From JACVRM01 sp046262315 (lineage in GTDB: Bacteria; Actinomycetota; Thermoleophilia; Gaiellales; Gaiellaceae): DNA of 64,000 nucleotides. The notes beneath the pieces are model-generated. The model saw only the letters and a program-made list of their open reading frames with translations, searched no databases and was not told the origin of the DNA. The position numbers were made by a program, and so were the translations under genes. This document shows positions 6,380-15,333 of the stretch, in pieces (positions within the stretch are counted from its first letter, which is position 1; each line of letters begins with the position of its first letter). Location: contig JBHEMZ010000036.1 of the NCBI GenBank assembly GCA_046262315.1, positions 1-64,000 on the forward strand, read 5' to 3'.

Positions 6380-9375
6380 GCCGGCGCTTCGGCACGGCCG
6401 ACCGTGTCGTAAAAGCGACGGATCTCGTCGCGGGAGTTCCGAATCTCGAACAGGTCGAAGATCAGCTCGTCGATCTCGTCGCGTAGCGGCTGCGTCTCGG
6501 CGTCGGCGTCCATGGCGAGCGCGTCGATAATCGCCTTGACGCGCGAGATCACAGCAGCCTCGATCTCGGGCGATGGCCGCCGGTACGGCAGCTTTTCGAT
6601 GTACCCGAGGTGCGCGGTCGCGGTTGTGTTGATGATCTTCTTCATGAAGAACGTCGCCAGCGCGGAGTTCAGGTAGCCGAGAAGGAAGAGCTCGTCGGCC
6701 TCCCCTGGTTCGACGAAGATCGCGCTTCCCTTATCGCTGAAGATCCATCCCTCTGGCATAAGCCGGACCGACAGGTGTGCGCTCGAGACGACGGAGTAGG
6801 TCAGTCCGCGCCGGAAGTAGAAGTCGCGGTTCTGGAAACGAGGTTTGCGGCTCGTCCCGGCCGGAAGCGCGTCTCGTCGCTTCAACTCCGCGACAGACTC
6901 CGTTGACCAGTCGATCGCAACACTCGGCGGCTTCCAGTATTCGCCCAGGCCCTCTCCCTTTGCGAATGGGACGAAGTGAGGCTTGTTCGTTGCGATCCCT
7001 TGCGTCTTCTCGTCGTCGGAGATGGTTGTCGCTACATCAGATTCCTCGATGACTCGCGTCAGTCCTGGAAAGGGACGCCCAATCCCGCCGAGGAAGAAGC
7101 GGTCGTCGGCTGTGATCATACCCTGTCTTCCGCGCGCGATATCGCGCACGCGGAGGGAGAGCTTGGCCGCCTCGAATACTTCTCGCGGCACCCCGACGAA
7201 GAACGGCGTCTCCGGTAGTGCCTCGTACTCCTCCTGACGAAGCTCGATCACTTTCTCGACCGGCGGGGTCGGAAAATCGGAAGGCTCGCGAACGTAGTCG
7301 ACGAGCCGCATGACGTTCGCGAGCCGAGCCTCCCTATCAGAACACTTCTCAAGCGTCGTGATCGCCATGCCGGCGAACTGGAAGCTCACCCCCTCGAAGT
7401 GCCTCGTGTCCGTCAGCAGGATCTCGACGATCTTGCACCGGTCGAGGATGTGACGACGGAGGGGAGCGTGCGTCGTGAGCGTGCGGAAGCTGTCGTTCGT
7501 GATCAGGCACAGGCGGCCTCCTTCACGGAGCCGCTCGAGACCGTTGGCGAAGAACATCGAGTAGGTGTCGGCGTCGCCCGTGCTGAGGCTGCCTGCGCGT
7601 CGATCGGTCTCACGCTGGCCGTAGAGCCGTGCGTAGACGTGTCGCTTGTAGTCAGGTTTCCGCGCTCCGTACGGCGGGTTGCCGACAACAGCGTCGAACT
7701 CGACCTCGTCGATGGGGGCTAGTTCGTCGATTCGTGGATCGACGGCGATCGCTCGCTCGGCCTCGGTGAACAGCTCGCGCTGTGGACGCTCGGGCGAGTG
7801 CAGCAGCATGTCGTGAACGAACAAGTTCGGCGCTGTGCCGGTCTCGTGCTCGTCGAGCAGGAAAAGCCGGATGGCAGAAAGCGACGCGGCGAAACTATCG
7901 ATGTCGCCTCCGAACAGCTGTTGGCCGACGATGAGCCGGAAGATGTCTGGCTCCGCATGTCCCTGCGCCCGATACAGCGCGGCGAGGTGCTCGTAGAGCG
8001 TCTCGAGGAAGTGCCCCGAGCCCATGCACGGGTCGAGCACGCGCGAGTTCTCGGTTAGCGCGAGCTTGCCGACCATGTACTCGACGTCGCCGTGAGGTGT
8101 GTAGAACGCGCCAAGGCGTGCCTGCTGCGGGCGGCGTCTACGAGACGAGAGAAGACCCTGGTAGATGTCGCCCACGTGACGATTCGTGAGCCGCGAGAAG
8201 CTCTTGGTCGAGAGGTCGTAGACGAGCTCAGCGAGTGTCTCCTTCCCTGGGCGGAAGTAGTCGTAGGCGTCCTCGCGGTAGACCAGCGGAAACTTCTCCT
8301 CCGCGAAATCGAACGCGACGCGGATCAGTTCCCACCAGTTGTTCTGCTCGATCACGCGATCGCGAATGTCTGACGCGAGCTCGTGGCGAAGCGATCGGTA
8401 GGCGTGCTCTTCCTCAGGACGCCACGTGCCTGCCGTGTCGCGGATCTTCCGCCTCAGCATCCCGAGGAAGACGGCGGCGGTCGTCGGCGTCGTCTCGGAG
8501 CGCGTCGTCGGTAGGAACTCCCGCATGATCCGATAGAAGCCGGGCAGGTTCCGGTCCTCGCAAAGGCTCAGGAAGAAGACCTTGTTCAGGTAATTCAGCG
8601 CAGCCTGCGTCACCATCTCCTCGACGACCTGCGCCGGCCTCCCGACCTCGGCGAGCTTGCGGTCGTAGAGCTGCCTGAGTCGTTCGCGTGCGGCGGGGTT
8701 GTCGCGAAGCCACCGTCCGAACGACGTGAGGATCTGCGGCGGGTTGTCGGATACGACCTGCACGCCATGCGCGACTGGCTGACGCATGTCGTCCTCGATG
8801 CGGTCGAGGTGGTGAAGGAGGATTTCGAGGAGGCGCTCCCTCGTGACCTCCTCCAGCGCGAACGCGCCTCTGAGCTGGAACTCCTTGACCCGGTCCCAGC
8901 CCCAGATCTCGTCGAGCTCCTCGTATTCGGTCTCTCCGAGAAGGGACGGGTCAGCCACGGTCTTCCGGCGGAAGAACCGGTTTCGCTCCGGCTTGCCGCA
9001 GTAGAGGACGAGGAACGGCGGAGCGATGGCGAAGTCCTCGCTGGCGGCGTAGTCGACGAGCTGGCGCTTCGCACGCTCCCATTCAGCCGGTGCGTCGAGC
9101 GCGTCGTACCGCTTCAGCTCGCAGAGGACAACAGGCGAGTTGCCGATCAGATAGAGGCCGTCGTAACGACCGGTGGCCCGCCCGGTCTTCAGACGGCGCA
9201 CCGCGAGTGTCCTCTGCTCCACGAAGTATTCGCCGTCGGCCTGTCGGCTCGAACGCGGCGGGTAGCCGAACGTCGTCATGTCCGGCTCGAACAGCGTCGA
9301 GTGGACGTCCGCTTCGCTGTAGCTCTGCTTCTGTGCCTCGGGGACGTCGAGACTCGGCAGGCGGAGTGGGTTCAC
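6361..9375 (-). CDS. Type IIG-like restriction-modification fusion (nuclease + N6-adenine methylase)
   Basis: 1004 residues. The N-terminal domain carries a PD-(D/E)xK nuclease pattern, D72 followed by strand PVVLCELKRYD with E86-x-K88. The central methylase has the AFYTPHGDV entry motif, SAM-binding motif I VLDPCMGSGHF (about 446-456) and catalytic NPPYG (566-570), the signature of N6-adenine amino-methylases. The C-terminal third (FYFRRGLTYSVVSSAHLSVR onward) resembles the Eco57I/TaqI-type target-recognition region. Nuclease, methylase and specificity in one chain fit type IIG. BREX PglX is a less likely alternative, since no brx genes are visible. The GTG start has GGAGG 8 nt upstream. It lies 280 bp from tRNA-Arg and beside broken genes, a typical setting for acquired defence genes. 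Confidence 0.88.
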   Translation of the reverse strand: MNPLRLPSLDVPEAQKQSYSEADVHSTLFEPDMTTFGYPPRSSRQADGEYFVEQRTLAVRRLKTGRATGRYDGLYLIGNSPVVLCELKRYDALDAPAEWERAKRQLVDYAASEDFAIAPPFLVLYCGKPERNRFFRRKTVADPSLLGETEYEELDEIWGWDRVKEFQLRGAFALEEVTRERLLEILLHHLDRIEDDMRQPVAHGVQVVSDNPPQILTSFGRWLRDNPAARERLRQLYDRKLAEVGRPAQVVEEMVTQAALNYLNKVFFLSLCEDRNLPGFYRIMREFLPTTRSETTPTTAAVFLGMLRRKIRDTAGTWRPEEEHAYRSLRHELASDIRDRVIEQNNWWELIRVAFDFAEEKFPLVYREDAYDYFRPGKETLAELVYDLSTKSFSRLTNRHVGDIYQGLLSSRRRRPQQARLGAFYTPHGDVEYMVGKLALTENSRVLDPCMGSGHFLETLYEHLAALYRAQGHAEPDIFRLIVGQQLFGGDIDSFAASLSAIRLFLLDEHETGTAPNLFVHDMLLHSPERPQRELFTEAERAIAVDPRIDELAPIDEVEFDAVVGNPPYGARKPDYKRHVYARLYGQRETDRRAGSLSTGDADTYSMFFANGLERLREGGRLCLITNDSFRTLTTHAPLRRHILDRCKIVEILLTDTRHFEGVSFQFAGMAITTLEKCSDREARLANVMRLVDYVREPSDFPTPPVEKVIELRQEEYEALPETPFFVGVPREVFEAAKLSLRVRDIARGRQGMITADDRFFLGGIGRPFPGLTRVIEESDVATTISDDEKTQGIATNKPHFVPFAKGEGLGEYWKPPSVAIDWSTESVAELKRRDALPAGTSRKPRFQNRDFYFRRGLTYSVVSSAHLSVRLMPEGWIFSDKGSAIFVEPGEADELFLLGYLNSALATFFMKKIINTTATAHLGYIEKLPYRRPSPEIEAAVISRVKAIIDALAMDADAETQPLRDEIDELIFDLFEIRNSRDEIRRFYDTVGRAEAPAQAASE

Positions 9376-9654
9376 GGCGCACGCCTCCGAGCGTAGGCAG
9401 GGGTCGTGTGACGTGTCTGTGCCGTCACTGTGACGATTCTCGCAGGCGCGTCGGTTCGACTCCCCGGGCGGACGGCACCGCTCCAAGGACTGGCGATCGA
9501 GAGCCGCCACTGCGTCAGCCGGCTCTGGAGTTGTCCGTGCTGGCGAAATGCCGAGGACAGCACCGGGGACAGCTCCAAGCGTGTTTCGGTGGCATCTCCG
9601 GCACGCATGACTCACGCAACCATGCGGATCTGCGCTCCGCGCCGGGGTTCCTCA

Positions 9655-9727
9655 TGCGCCTGGCAGGAATCGAACCTGCGACCTCGCGCTCCGGAGGCGC
9701 GCGCTCTATCCCCTGAGCTACAGGCGC
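9655..9727 (-). tRNA. tRNA-Arg(CCG)
   Basis: 73-nt cloverleaf on the minus strand. The acceptor arms GCGCCTG/CAGGCGC pair perfectly, the anticodon loop CTCCGGA gives CCG, and the T-loop is TTCGATT. CCA is not encoded. A TACACT -10 box lies on the minus strand at 9738-9743. The 280 bp between this gene and the restriction-modification gene contain no recognisable feature. tRNA 3' ends are common integration sites, but I found no second copy of its end in the window. Confidence 0.97.
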
Positions 9728-9930
9728 TGGGGCGTCCAGTGTAGACGCGAGGGCGCGGGACCGTCGTCGCGCCTCCGTCGCCCTTTCGTGACGTTCCGCC
9801 ACACACGCGCCCGCCGGAGCCGGATAGGGTCCATGCCGGGGAGGAGGAGCGGTGGCCCCCGAGACCAGCTCGGGACGTGCCCCGAACGGCCCTGTCCGCC
9901 GGGGTCAGGGCGGCGGTATCGTGGCCGGCC

Positions 9931-10947
9931 GTGAGGGTTGACGCCCGGATCGTCACGCTGACGCTCGCGGAGCGCTTCACGATTGCGCGCGGGTCGAGCG
10001 ATACCGCCGATGTCGTCCAGGTCAAGATCGCGCACGCGGGAGAGTGCGGCTACGGTGAGGCCGCGCCGATCGAGCGTTACGGCGAGTCCGCGGAGTCCGC
10101 ACGCGCCTTCCTTGTGTCGCTGGACGGCGGGCTCGACGACGATCCTTTCGCGCTCGACGAGATCGGTGACCGGCTTGGCGAACGGCCGGGAGAGCAGGCG
10201 GCGAAGGCCGCGGTCGACGCCGCGCTCCACGACCTGTGCGGGAAGCTGCTCGGGCTCCCCGTCTGGCGCATGCTCGGCCTCCGGCGTGCTGGACCGCCGA
10301 CCTCCTGGACGATCGTCCTCGCGGAACCCGACACGATGGCGCGCAAGGCGGAGGTGGCGCACGACCGCTTCCAGCGCCTCAAGCTGAAACTCGGCGGTCG
10401 GGACGGGTTGGACGTGGAGCGCGTGCGCGCTGTCAGGAGGGCCACCGAGCTGCCGCTCCAGGTGGACGTGAACGAGGCGTGGTCGCTCGACGAAGCGACG
10501 GAGGTGCTCCCCCAGCTCGCGACGCTGGGCGTGAAGTACTGCGAGCAACCTTTACGCGCCGGAGACGACGACGGCCCCGAGCTGAAGCGCCGCTCGCCGC
10601 TGCCCCTCTACGTGGACGAGGATTGCCACACGCTCGCCGACGTGGCAGCGTGCGCGGAGCTCGCCCACGGGATCAACATCAAGCTCGCCAAGTCGGGCGG
10701 CATCCGCGAGGCGATCCGTATGGCGCACGCCGCCCGGGCGCTCGGGCTCGGCGTGATGCTCGGCTGCATGGTCGAGTCGGGGCTCGGCATCGCCGCCGGC
10801 TGCCAGGTGGCGAGCCTCTGCGACCACGTCGACCTGGACGGCAACCTGCTGCTCGCCGAGGATCCCTGGCCGGGAGTCCAGCTCGTAGACGGCGTCCAGC
10901 TTCCTTCGGCAGCGCCGGGGCTCGGCGTCCAGAGCGGGGATCGGTGA
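9931..10947 (+). CDS. Enolase-superfamily racemase/epimerase (DgcA or dipeptide epimerase type)
   Basis: 338 residues with the muconate-lactonizing enzyme fold. The lid domain is N-terminal. The barrel has catalytic KLKLGG, metal ligands in VDVNEAW, EQP and DEDCHT, and the second catalytic Lys in NIKLAKSGG, the pattern of L-Ala-D/L-Glu epimerases and N-acyl amino-acid racemases. The downstream gene is a DUF1611 protein, the partner of DgcA in the reported D-glutamate route, where DgcA interconverts N-acetyl-D- and N-acetyl-L-glutamate. A murein dipeptide epimerase is the alternative. The GTG start at 9931 follows a TATCGT box (9917-9922) by 9 nt, so the message may be leaderless. Stop and next start overlap (GTGA). 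Confidence 0.85.
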   Translation: MRVDARIVTLTLAERFTIARGSSDTADVVQVKIAHAGECGYGEAAPIERYGESAESARAFLVSLDGGLDDDPFALDEIGDRLGERPGEQAAKAAVDAALHDLCGKLLGLPVWRMLGLRRAGPPTSWTIVLAEPDTMARKAEVAHDRFQRLKLKLGGRDGLDVERVRAVRRATELPLQVDVNEAWSLDEATEVLPQLATLGVKYCEQPLRAGDDDGPELKRRSPLPLYVDEDCHTLADVAACAELAHGINIKLAKSGGIREAIRMAHAARALGLGVMLGCMVESGLGIAAGCQVASLCDHVDLDGNLLLAEDPWPGVQLVDGVQLPSAAPGLGVQSGDR

Positions 10948-12005
10948 CGCCCGCGCGCGAGGTGAAGCGATACCTCGTGCTGGCGGAGGGCAAGAGCGAC
11001 GACCCGCACTACGGCAAGACCGCGCGGGGTGTCATCCGCTACGGGCGGGACCCGGTGGTCGCCATCCTCGACTCGGCGCGAGCGGGGGAGGATGAGGGCG
11101 GCATCCCGATCGTCGCGACCGTCGACGAGGCGCTCCGCTTCGGCCCGACGACGGCGCTCGTGGGCGTGGCCACGCAGGGTGGCCGCTTCCCGCCGGAGTG
11201 GCGCGAGCTGCTGAGCAGCTGCATCGCAAAGGGGCTCGACATCGAGAACGGCCTCCACGAGCTCGTTGCGGACGACGATGAGCTGGCCGCGCTCGCGCGC
11301 CGCCACGGCGTCGAACTGCGCGACCTGCGGAGACCGCCGGCCGGGCTCAGCGTCCCCACGGGCGAGAACCTCGAGCTGCCGGCGCGAATCGTGCTCACCG
11401 TGGGGTCCGACTGCGCAATCGGGAAGATGACCGTCTCGCTCGAGCTTGACCGCGCCGCCCGGGCGCGCGGCCTCGCGTCGGTATTCGTGCCCACGGGTCA
11501 GACGGGCATCGCGATCGCCGGATGGGGCATCTCGGTCGACGCCGTCGTGTCCGACTTCCTCGCGGGCGCCGCCGAGCAGCTCGTCGTCGAGGGCGCGCGC
11601 CGCGGGGGAGAGCTGCTCTTCGTCGAGGGCCAGGGCTCGCTCGTCCATCCGCTGTACTCGGGCGTGACGCTGGGGCTCCTGCACGGCGCGGCGCCGCACG
11701 CATTCGTGCTCTGCCATCGCGCCGGCGCGAACGAGATCGAGGGCTGTCCGGGCCATGCGATCCCGCCGCTCGCCGAGCTCGTTGAGCTGCACGAGCGCAT
11801 CTCCCTTCCCGCCCGTCCCGCTCGCGTGGTCGCGGTCGCACTCAACACGCGCGGGCTCGACGAGGCCGAGGCGAGGCACGCGGTAGCGGTCACACGCGAC
11901 CAGACCGGGCTGCCGGCAGGCGACCCGGTCCGGTTCGGTGCCGGACCGCTGCTCGACGCTGTGCTGGAACGGATAGGTCTCACAAACTGCGCGCCTGGGC
12001 CGTAA
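10944..12005 (+). CDS. DUF1611 / DgcN-type protein, possible D-glutamate N-acetyltransferase
   Basis: 353 residues. The N-terminal half is Rossmann-like (RYLVLAEGKSDDPHYGKTAR). The C-terminal half is a P-loop-like DUF1611 domain with GSDCAIGKMTVSLEL and a second conserved block FVEGQGSLVHPLYSGVT. Members of this family next to a DgcA-type racemase have been described as D-glutamate N-acetyltransferases (DgcN) that feed D-Glu into L-Glu metabolism. The pairing and 4-bp overlap here match that arrangement, so peptidoglycan-derived D-glutamate is a likely substrate (inference). The GTG start is fixed by the GTGA overlap. The operon appears to end here. Confidence 0.85.
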   Translation: MTPAREVKRYLVLAEGKSDDPHYGKTARGVIRYGRDPVVAILDSARAGEDEGGIPIVATVDEALRFGPTTALVGVATQGGRFPPEWRELLSSCIAKGLDIENGLHELVADDDELAALARRHGVELRDLRRPPAGLSVPTGENLELPARIVLTVGSDCAIGKMTVSLELDRAARARGLASVFVPTGQTGIAIAGWGISVDAVVSDFLAGAAEQLVVEGARRGGELLFVEGQGSLVHPLYSGVTLGLLHGAAPHAFVLCHRAGANEIEGCPGHAIPPLAELVELHERISLPARPARVVAVALNTRGLDEAEARHAVAVTRDQTGLPAGDPVRFGAGPLLDAVLERIGLTNCAPGP

Positions 12006-12089
12006 GGCCTATCGACGCGGCGCGTCACACCTGCGATGCTCCGTGTAGCCCTCAAGGCCGGTCCGGGAGAGGCCGATCTCACTACTGCC

Positions 12090-13682
12090 ATGCCGAAGCG
12101 CTTCAGAACCGTCCTCGCGCTGCTGCTTGCCGCCGCGGCGCTGCCCGCGCCGGCGGGAGCCGGGCTGACCGTCGGCGTCACGGACGACGCCGGTCGTGAC
12201 TCCGACGATGGAGGCGCCGCCTTCCTCGCCACGCTCGCCGGCCTCGGCCTGCGCGAGAACCGCGTCTCGATTCCCTGGGATCCCGACCATCCCACCGTCA
12301 TTCCGCAGCGCGACCGCCTCCACCGCTACGTGGCGCGCGCGACCGCGAGGGGCGTACGCATCGTCTTCGCCGTCTACCCGGGCCGGGCGACGGCGCTCAC
12401 GGGCTCGGACGCAGGCATCCCGCAGTTCGCTGCGTTCCTCCAGGAGCTCGCGCGCGCGTACCCGCTCGTGCGGCACTACATCGTTGGCAACGAGCCGAAC
12501 CAGCCGCGGTTCTGGCGCCCCCAGTTCGACGACTCCCGCGCGCCTGTCGGCTGCTCCTCGTACGCCCCCGTGCTGGCAGCCTCCTACGACGCACTCAAGG
12601 CCGTCGACTCGGCTCTCGAGGTGGCCGGACTGGGCCTGTCCCCGCGTGGCAACGACGACCCGCTTTCGCCGGACAATCCCTCCACGTCGCCGGTCCGCTG
12701 CCTGCGCGACCTCGGCGCCGTCTACCGCGCCAGCGGCCGGACCAAGCCGCTCATGGACGAGCTTGCCTTCCACGCCTATCCCGAGCGCGACACCCATCCG
12801 CTCGGAATCGGCTACTCGTGGCCGAAGGCGGGCCTGACGAACCTCGACCGCATCAAGCAGGCGGTGTGGGACGCGTTCAACGGCACCGCCCAGCCCACGT
12901 TCGCCGAGACGGGCGTGTCGGTGGTGGTCAAGACGCTCGGCCTGCGGATCGCGGAGGTCGGCTGGCAAGTCGGCACTCTCGAGAGCGCCCGCGGCGCGTA
13001 CACCGGGACCGAGAACGTACCGACGACGGACGAAGAATTGCAGGCGGAGAACTACGCCGACGCCGTCCGGCTCGCCGCCTGCGACCCGAGCATCGAGTCG
13101 CTGCTCTTCTTCGGCCTCGCCGACGAGCGCGACCTCGCCCGCTGGCAGGCGGGGCTCCTGCGTGCGGACGGTACGCCCAGGCCCTCGTTCGACGCCGTCA
13201 AGGCGGCCGTCGCAGAGACGGCGGCGGGCTGCACGAGCACGGCGATCGAGTGGCGGCACACGACGCGCGTGGTCGGAACGGCAACACGCTTCGCGGGAGC
13301 GCGCCGCATTCTCCCGGCCGGGCAGACGCGCTGGAGCTTCTCGCTCGGTGCCAAGGAGGACGCGCGCTTCACCGCCGGGCTGTTCCGTCTGCCGCGTGCG
13401 CCGGCTGCCCCCCAATGGGCGCGCGTGATCGGCCGCGCCCTCGCCGGGTCGGCCGAGCTCCGCCCGGTGCTGAAGGTCTCCGGGCGGGTACGGGCGCCTT
13501 GGGGGAGGGTCGTAACGCTGCCGCAGCGCCGCGTCAAGCCTGGCTACTACGTTTACGGCGCGCGGCTCGCGGCCGACATGAACCCGGCACGGGTGAGCGT
13601 CGTGACGAGCCAGCCCTTCCGGGTCGGCAAGATCGACCGCAAGGGCAAGCCGCAGATCCGCAAGCCGAAGCGTCCACACTAG
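12090..13682 (+). CDS. Secreted glycoside-hydrolase-like TIM-barrel protein
   Basis: 530 residues. The N-terminus (KRFRTVLALLLAAAALPAPA) is a clear signal peptide. The body reads like a clan-A (beta/alpha)8 glycosidase: IVGNEPNQPRFW holds the Asn-Glu pair expected for the acid/base, and LRIAEVGWQ holds a candidate nucleophile Glu about 150 residues later. The last ~130 residues form a beta-rich domain with a very basic end (KIDRKGKPQIRKPKRPH), perhaps for wall binding. The substrate cannot be inferred. The ATG at 12090 is chosen because it begins the signal peptide. It ends 8 bp before the -35 box of the SOS-controlled gene. Confidence 0.75.
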   Translation: MPKRFRTVLALLLAAAALPAPAGAGLTVGVTDDAGRDSDDGGAAFLATLAGLGLRENRVSIPWDPDHPTVIPQRDRLHRYVARATARGVRIVFAVYPGRATALTGSDAGIPQFAAFLQELARAYPLVRHYIVGNEPNQPRFWRPQFDDSRAPVGCSSYAPVLAASYDALKAVDSALEVAGLGLSPRGNDDPLSPDNPSTSPVRCLRDLGAVYRASGRTKPLMDELAFHAYPERDTHPLGIGYSWPKAGLTNLDRIKQAVWDAFNGTAQPTFAETGVSVVVKTLGLRIAEVGWQVGTLESARGAYTGTENVPTTDEELQAENYADAVRLAACDPSIESLLFFGLADERDLARWQAGLLRADGTPRPSFDAVKAAVAETAAGCTSTAIEWRHTTRVVGTATRFAGARRILPAGQTRWSFSLGAKEDARFTAGLFRLPRAPAAPQWARVIGRALAGSAELRPVLKVSGRVRAPWGRVVTLPQRRVKPGYYVYGARLAADMNPARVSVVTSQPFRVGKIDRKGKPQIRKPKRPH

Positions 13683-13690
13683 GCACGGCC

Positions 13691-13735
13691 TTGACACGAA
13701 CACGCGTTCGCGCTACGCTGGCGAACACATGTTCG
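13691..13735 (+). promoter_or_regulatory. SOS promoter with two perfect LexA boxes
   Basis: TTGACA (13691-13696) and TACGCT (13714-13719) are separated by exactly 17 bp. The spacer contains CGAACACGCGTTCG (13697-13710), and CGAACACATGTTCG (13722-13735) covers the predicted start site and the ATG. Both match the Gram-positive/actinobacterial LexA consensus CGAACRNRYGTTCG without a mismatch. LexA bound at either would block RNA polymerase, so tight DNA-damage control is expected. The ATG lies only 10 nt after the -10 box, so the transcript is nearly leaderless. Confidence 0.9.
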
Positions 13736-13977
13736 TAAAGATCGCTCTGGCAACGATACTCCTCGCCGCCGCCGTAGGCTGGTCGGCGCGCCCGTCCGAG
13801 AGCGCCCAGCCTGCCCGCCACTACGTCGTGCAGCCGGGCGACACGCTCTGGGCGATCGCCGTCGAGCACTTCGGCGGCGACCCGCGCGAAGCCGTATGGC
13901 GGCTGGAGCAAGGCAACCAGACGGCCGTCGGAGACGGGCTTCAGCCGGGCGAGACGCTGCTCCTGCCCGCCGGTTAG
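13729..13977 (+). CDS. LysM-domain membrane-anchored protein, probable SOS cell-division inhibitor (YneA/ChiZ-like)
   Basis: 82 residues. One N-terminal hydrophobic segment (KIALATILLAAAVGW) is followed directly by a single LysM domain (HYVVQPGDTLWAIAVEHFGG ... ETLLLPAG) that binds peptidoglycan. This build, a short anchor plus LysM under LexA control, is that of Bacillus YneA and mycobacterial Rv2719c/ChiZ, which delay septation during DNA damage. Those genes lie next to lexA; here no lexA is in the window. The two LexA boxes in the promoter make the assignment much stronger than the domain alone. The start is fixed by the anchor and by its place 10 nt below the -10 box. An unrelated LysM wall protein remains possible. 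Confidence 0.8.
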   Translation: MFVKIALATILLAAAVGWSARPSESAQPARHYVVQPGDTLWAIAVEHFGGDPREAVWRLEQGNQTAVGDGLQPGETLLLPAG

Positions 13978-14057
13978 CGCGGGCCCGGCGCCACCCCACG
14001 TCGTGACGGCGGCGCACCAGCGGGCCCGGCTCCATCGCGCTTCTAGACTCTCCGCGC

Positions 14058-15071
14058 GTGGATCTCGACGTCGTCTTCCTGGGCACCGCAGGCTCGATGC
14101 CGACGGCGCAGCGAGGGCCCGCCGCGATCCTCGTGCGCCGCGGAGGCGAGCGCCTGCTGCTCGACTGCGGGGAAGGCACGCAGCGGCAGCTTCTACGCTC
14201 GGTCGTCGGCCTCGCCGACCTTCGTGAGGTCTTCCTGACCCACTATCACGCAGACCACTATCTCGGCCTGCCGGGAATGATGAAGACGTTCGCGCTACGC
14301 GGGCGCGAGCTGCCGCTCACGATCTACGGGCCGCCCGGGCTGACGGAGCTGTTCCGGGCCCTGCGCCGCGTCTTCGGCAAGCTGACCTACGAGTACGAGC
14401 TGCGCACCGTCCGTCCGGGCGACGTGCTCGAGCGGTGCGACTACGAACTCGCCGTCTTCTCCGTCGCACACGGCGTCTCTGCTGTCGGGTACGCCCTCGC
14501 TGAGGCCCCGCGGCCCGGCCGCTTCGACGTGGCCACCGCGGATGCCCTCGGCGTTCCGTCGGGGCCTGATCGGGGCGCGCTCCAGCGCGGGAAGAGCGTG
14601 CTCGTTCCCGGTGGAGCGGTGATCTCACCCGAGCAGGTGCTGGGGCCCGCGCGTCCGGGGCGCAAGGTGGTGCTCGCGGGCGACTCGGCGCCGGCTGCGA
14701 GCGTCCTCGAGGTGGCGCGCGGAGCCGACGTGCTGGTGCACGAGGCCACGTTCCTGCAGGACGAGGAGGAGCGCGCTCGGGAGACGCTGCACTCCACCGC
14801 CAGCGAGGCCGCGAGTCTGGCACGCGACGCCGGCGTGGCGATGCTCGCGCTGACGCACGTCTCGAGCCGCTACTCCGGCGGGCAGGTGGCGCGCGAGGCC
14901 AGGCGGGTTTTCCCGGAGACGGTCGTGCCGAAGGACTTCGATATCATCGACGTCCCGTTCGCCGAGCGGGGCAAGCCGCGCCTCCGCAAGGGGGGCGCGC
15001 TCGAGCGGGACGACGAGGCGGCTGCGCCCGAGCCGGGCGTCGTACCGCCAGGCGAGGAGAAGCCCTCATGA
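14058..15071 (+). CDS. rnz: Ribonuclease Z
   Basis: 337 residues. Metallo-beta-lactamase fold with the zinc motif THYHADHYLGLPG, N-terminal FLGTAGSMPTAQRGP, and later ligand blocks GDSAP and LTHVSSRYSG. It removes 3' trailers from tRNA precursors; the two tRNAs here lack encoded CCA, so this cut would be needed. A ~30-residue Lys/Arg then acidic tail extends past the usual end. The GTG start is 9 nt after TAGACT (14044-14049), consistent with leaderless expression. Its stop overlaps the next start (ATGA). Confidence 0.93.
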   Translation: MDLDVVFLGTAGSMPTAQRGPAAILVRRGGERLLLDCGEGTQRQLLRSVVGLADLREVFLTHYHADHYLGLPGMMKTFALRGRELPLTIYGPPGLTELFRALRRVFGKLTYEYELRTVRPGDVLERCDYELAVFSVAHGVSAVGYALAEAPRPGRFDVATADALGVPSGPDRGALQRGKSVLVPGGAVISPEQVLGPARPGRKVVLAGDSAPAASVLEVARGADVLVHEATFLQDEEERARETLHSTASEAASLARDAGVAMLALTHVSSRYSGGQVAREARRVFPETVVPKDFDIIDVPFAERGKPRLRKGGALERDDEAAAPEPGVVPPGEEKPS

Positions 15072-15298
15072 CCCGAATGGTGCAGCTGACGGTGGCGGAA
15101 GACATCGGCGAGGCCGAGGAGGTGCAGGCCATCCTCACCGCAGCGGGCATCGAGTCGACACTCGAGACCGCCGTGGAACACCACCCGCGGGAGATCGAAA
15201 ACGCGCCACAGAAAGTGCTCGTGCCTGAGCTGTCGCTCGAGGCCGCCCAGGACGCGATCGAGGCCCTCACCGAGCCTGACGAGCTGGTCGCCGAGTAG
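15068..15298 (+). CDS. DUF2007-like small protein
   Basis: 76 residues with a beta-alpha-beta ferredoxin-like layout: LTVAEDIGEAEEVQAILTAA, then GIESTLET, then KVLVPELSLEAAQDAIEAL. This matches the small putative signal-transducing DUF2007 family, whose function is not known. It overlaps rnz by 4 bp and is probably translated by coupling. Confidence 0.7.
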   Translation: MTRMVQLTVAEDIGEAEEVQAILTAAGIESTLETAVEHHPREIENAPQKVLVPELSLEAAQDAIEALTEPDELVAE

Positions 15299-15333
15299 CG
15301 CGGTACGCCCATGCGCCTTCCGAACGCCCGCCC

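Noticed and set aside
9600..9730. Attachment-site duplication of the tRNA-Arg 3' end
   Set aside because: I looked for a second copy of the tRNA 3' half between 4.4 and 9.6 kb and saw none; no integrase is present.
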